NCBI RefSeq assembly: GCF_002995495.1 | Contig: NZ_PVZV01000004.1 | Coordinates: 558,001 to 622,000, forward strand | From: Actinocorallia populi | GTDB lineage: Bacteria; Actinomycetota; Actinomycetes; Streptosporangiales; Streptosporangiaceae | Reading direction: 5' to 3' | Length of the DNA stretch: 64,000 bases | Part shown: piece by piece, positions 62,785-64,000 of the stretch | How positions within the stretch are numbered: the stretch's first letter is position 1 | Layout: each line of letters begins with the position of its first letter | Made by a program: the position numbers and the translations under genes | Notes under the pieces: generated by a model | The model's input: only the letters and a program-made list of their open reading frames with translations | Database searches by the model: none | Told to the model about the DNA's origin: nothing

Positions 62785-64000
62785 CTAGCCGATGCCGCCG
62801 AGCTGGGAGACGTCGCGGGCGGCGCCGGTGGAGGCCGAGGTGGCCATGGCGGCGTAGGCCTGCAGGGCGGCGCTGACCGGGCGCTGGCGGTCCTTGGGGC
62901 GGTGGCCGCCGAGGTCGGCCAGGAGCTTCTCGCGGCGGGCGGCCAGCTCCTCCTCGGGGACGTCCAGTTCCAGGACGCGGCGCGGGATGTCGATGACGAC
63001 GCGGTCGCCGTCCTCCACCAGGGCGATCTTGCCGCCGGCCGCGGCCTCGGGGGAGGCGTGGCCGATGGACAGGCCGCTGGTGCCGCCGGAGAAGCGGCCG
63101 TCGGTGATCAGCGCGCAGGCCTTGCCCAGGCCCCGGCCCTTGAGGAAGGACGTGGGGTAGAGCATCTCCTGCATGCCGGGACCGCCCCGCGGACCCTCGT
63201 AGCGGATCACCACGACGTCACCGGCCTTGACCTTCTTGCCGAGGATGCCCTCGACCGCGTCCTCCTGGGACTCGAAGACCACCGCGGGGCCGGAGAACGT
63301 CCACAGCTCCTCCTCGACGCCCGCGGTCTTCACGATCGCGCCGTCGGGGGCGATGTTGCCGTACAGCACCGCCAGGCCGCCGTCCTTGGTGTAGGCGTGC
63401 TCGACCGAGCGGACGCAGCCGTTCTCCCGGTCCAGGTCCAGGGCGTCCCAGCGGGTGTCCTGGCTGTAGGCCTCGGTGGTGCGCACCCCGCCGGGCGCGG
63501 CGTGGTACAGCTCCAGCGCGTCGGGCCTGACCTGCTCCGAGCGCGGGTCCCAGGCGTCCAGGAACTCGCCCAGCGACGAGCCGTGGATGGTGTGCACGTC
63601 GCGGTGCAGCAGCCCGGCGCGGTCCAGTTCGCCCAGCAGGGCGGGGATGCCGCCGGCGCGGTGCACGTCCTCGACGTGGTACTTGGCGGTGGCGGGCGCG
63701 ACCTTGCAGATGCAGGGCACCCGGCGGGAGAGCTCGTCGATCTCCTTGAGGCCGAAGTCGACGTTCGCCTCGCGGGCCGCGGCCAGCAGGTGCAGGATCG
63801 TGTTGGTCGAGCCGCCCATGGCCACGTCCAGGGCCATCGCGTTCTCGAAGGCGTCGCGGGTGGCGATCGACAGCGGCAGGACGGAGGCGTCGTCCTGCTC
63901 GTAGTAGCGCCGGGAGATGTCCATGATGACGCGCCCGGCCTCCTGGAAGAGGGCCTTGCGGGCGGCGTGGGTGGCCAGCGTGGTGCCGTTGCCCGGCAGC
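62785..64000 (-). CDS. ilvD: Dihydroxy-acid dehydratase, 5' end outside window
   Basis: Last step but one of valine/isoleucine synthesis: dehydrates 2,3-dihydroxy-3-methyl acids to 2-keto acids using an Fe-S cluster. Visible from [18 protein letters not shown] on, with [20 protein letters not shown], the cluster Cys in [55 protein letters not shown]. About 405 codons are present; the family is about 560-615, so the N-terminus lies beyond 64000. An internal ATG near 63924 is not the real start. A terminator follows. Confidence 0.96.
   Translation of the reverse strand, partial: LPGNGTTLATHAARKALFQEAGRVIMDISRRYYEQDDASVLPLSIATRDAFENAMALDVAMGGSTNTILHLLAAAREANVDFGLKEIDELSRRVPCICKVAPATAKYHVEDVHRAGGIPALLGELDRAGLLHRDVHTIHGSSLGEFLDAWDPRSEQVRPDALELYHAAPGGVRTTEAYSQDTRWDALDLDRENGCVRSVEHAYTKDGGLAVLYGNIAPDGAIVKTAGVEEELWTFSGPAVVFESQEDAVEGILGKKVKAGDVVVIRYEGPRGGPGMQEMLYPTSFLKGRGLGKACALITDGRFSGGTSGLSIGHASPEAAAGGKIALVEDGDRVVIDIPRRVLELDVPEEELAARREKLLADLGGHRPKDRQRPVSAALQAYAAMATSASTGAARDVSQLGGIG

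Noticed and set aside
63922-63924. ATG as ilvD start
   Set aside because: Conserved IlvD residues continue upstream to the window end.

Overview
This is a very GC-rich window (third codon positions almost always G or C) with frequent GTG starts, 4-nt GTGA/ATGA start-stop overlaps, F420-type LLM oxidoreductase, DUF397/DUF5753 regulators, DUF2510 and DUF4328 membrane proteins, a BchI-like ATPase next to cobalamin genes and a paired dynamin-like GTPase operon. Together these point to a filamentous actinobacterium. Streptosporangiaceae (Streptosporangium/Nonomuraea type) is my best guess, from gene content only. No phage, insertion sequence, integrase, rRNA or CRISPR is visible. It reads as chromosomal core with lineage-specific patches.

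Layout. 0-9.5 kb: the 3'-truncated orn, a DUF2510 membrane protein, an amidase-like protein, an APH-type phosphotransferase, a sigma factor fused to a membrane anchor and extracytoplasmic domain, a solute-binding/VWA membrane protein, an EEP hydrolase and a SpoU RNA methylase. 9.5-17 kb: cell-surface and low-complexity genes, including a mucin-like anchored protein and a 1,780-residue protein with four SseB modules separated by about 1,000 residues of Pro/Ala/Gly/Thr repeats. 17-24.5 kb: bifunctional PBP, tandem FKBP, tRNA-Arg(TCT), Ada/AlkA-Ogt alkylation repair operon, FAD oxidase. 24.5-33.4 kb: cbiB-cobQ, DUF1444, two TetR regulators, DUF4328, quinone oxidoreductase, a Ser/Thr kinase and an alpha/beta hydrolase.

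33.4-42 kb: LLM oxidoreductase with a KstR-like operator, the DUF397-HTH-ATPase triad, an MpaB-family oxygenase with a TetR-like operator, then a second cobalamin block (BchI-like ATPase, shortened cobL, cobH, cobC, cobA/cysG). 42-52 kb: the two GTPases translationally coupled to cobA, ssb, a membrane diguanylate cyclase followed by odd duplicated copies of its own C-terminal coding end, a RHH-Doc toxin-antitoxin pair, ettA and a thioesterase. 52-64 kb: small secreted protein, GH13 glucosidase, truncated haemoglobin, MscS channel, a TPR regulator with a 93-residue partner, GNAT, prolyl oligopeptidase, HNH nuclease, FmdB zinc ribbon, and ilvD cut by the window end.

How the genes work together. 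The two cob blocks supply late corrin-ring and nucleotide-loop steps, and cobA/cysG feeds the ring. The GTPase pair probably remodels membrane, perhaps at division septa. The sigma factor, kinase, anti-sigma-type ATPase, DUF5753 and TPR regulators form a dense signalling layer. The most unusual items are the giant SseB/collagen-like protein, the repeated DPLT[SG]xxF motif in the second GTPase, the reiterated GGDEF tail, the N-terminally shortened CobL beside a degenerate BchI-like ATPase, and the membrane-tethered sigma factor.
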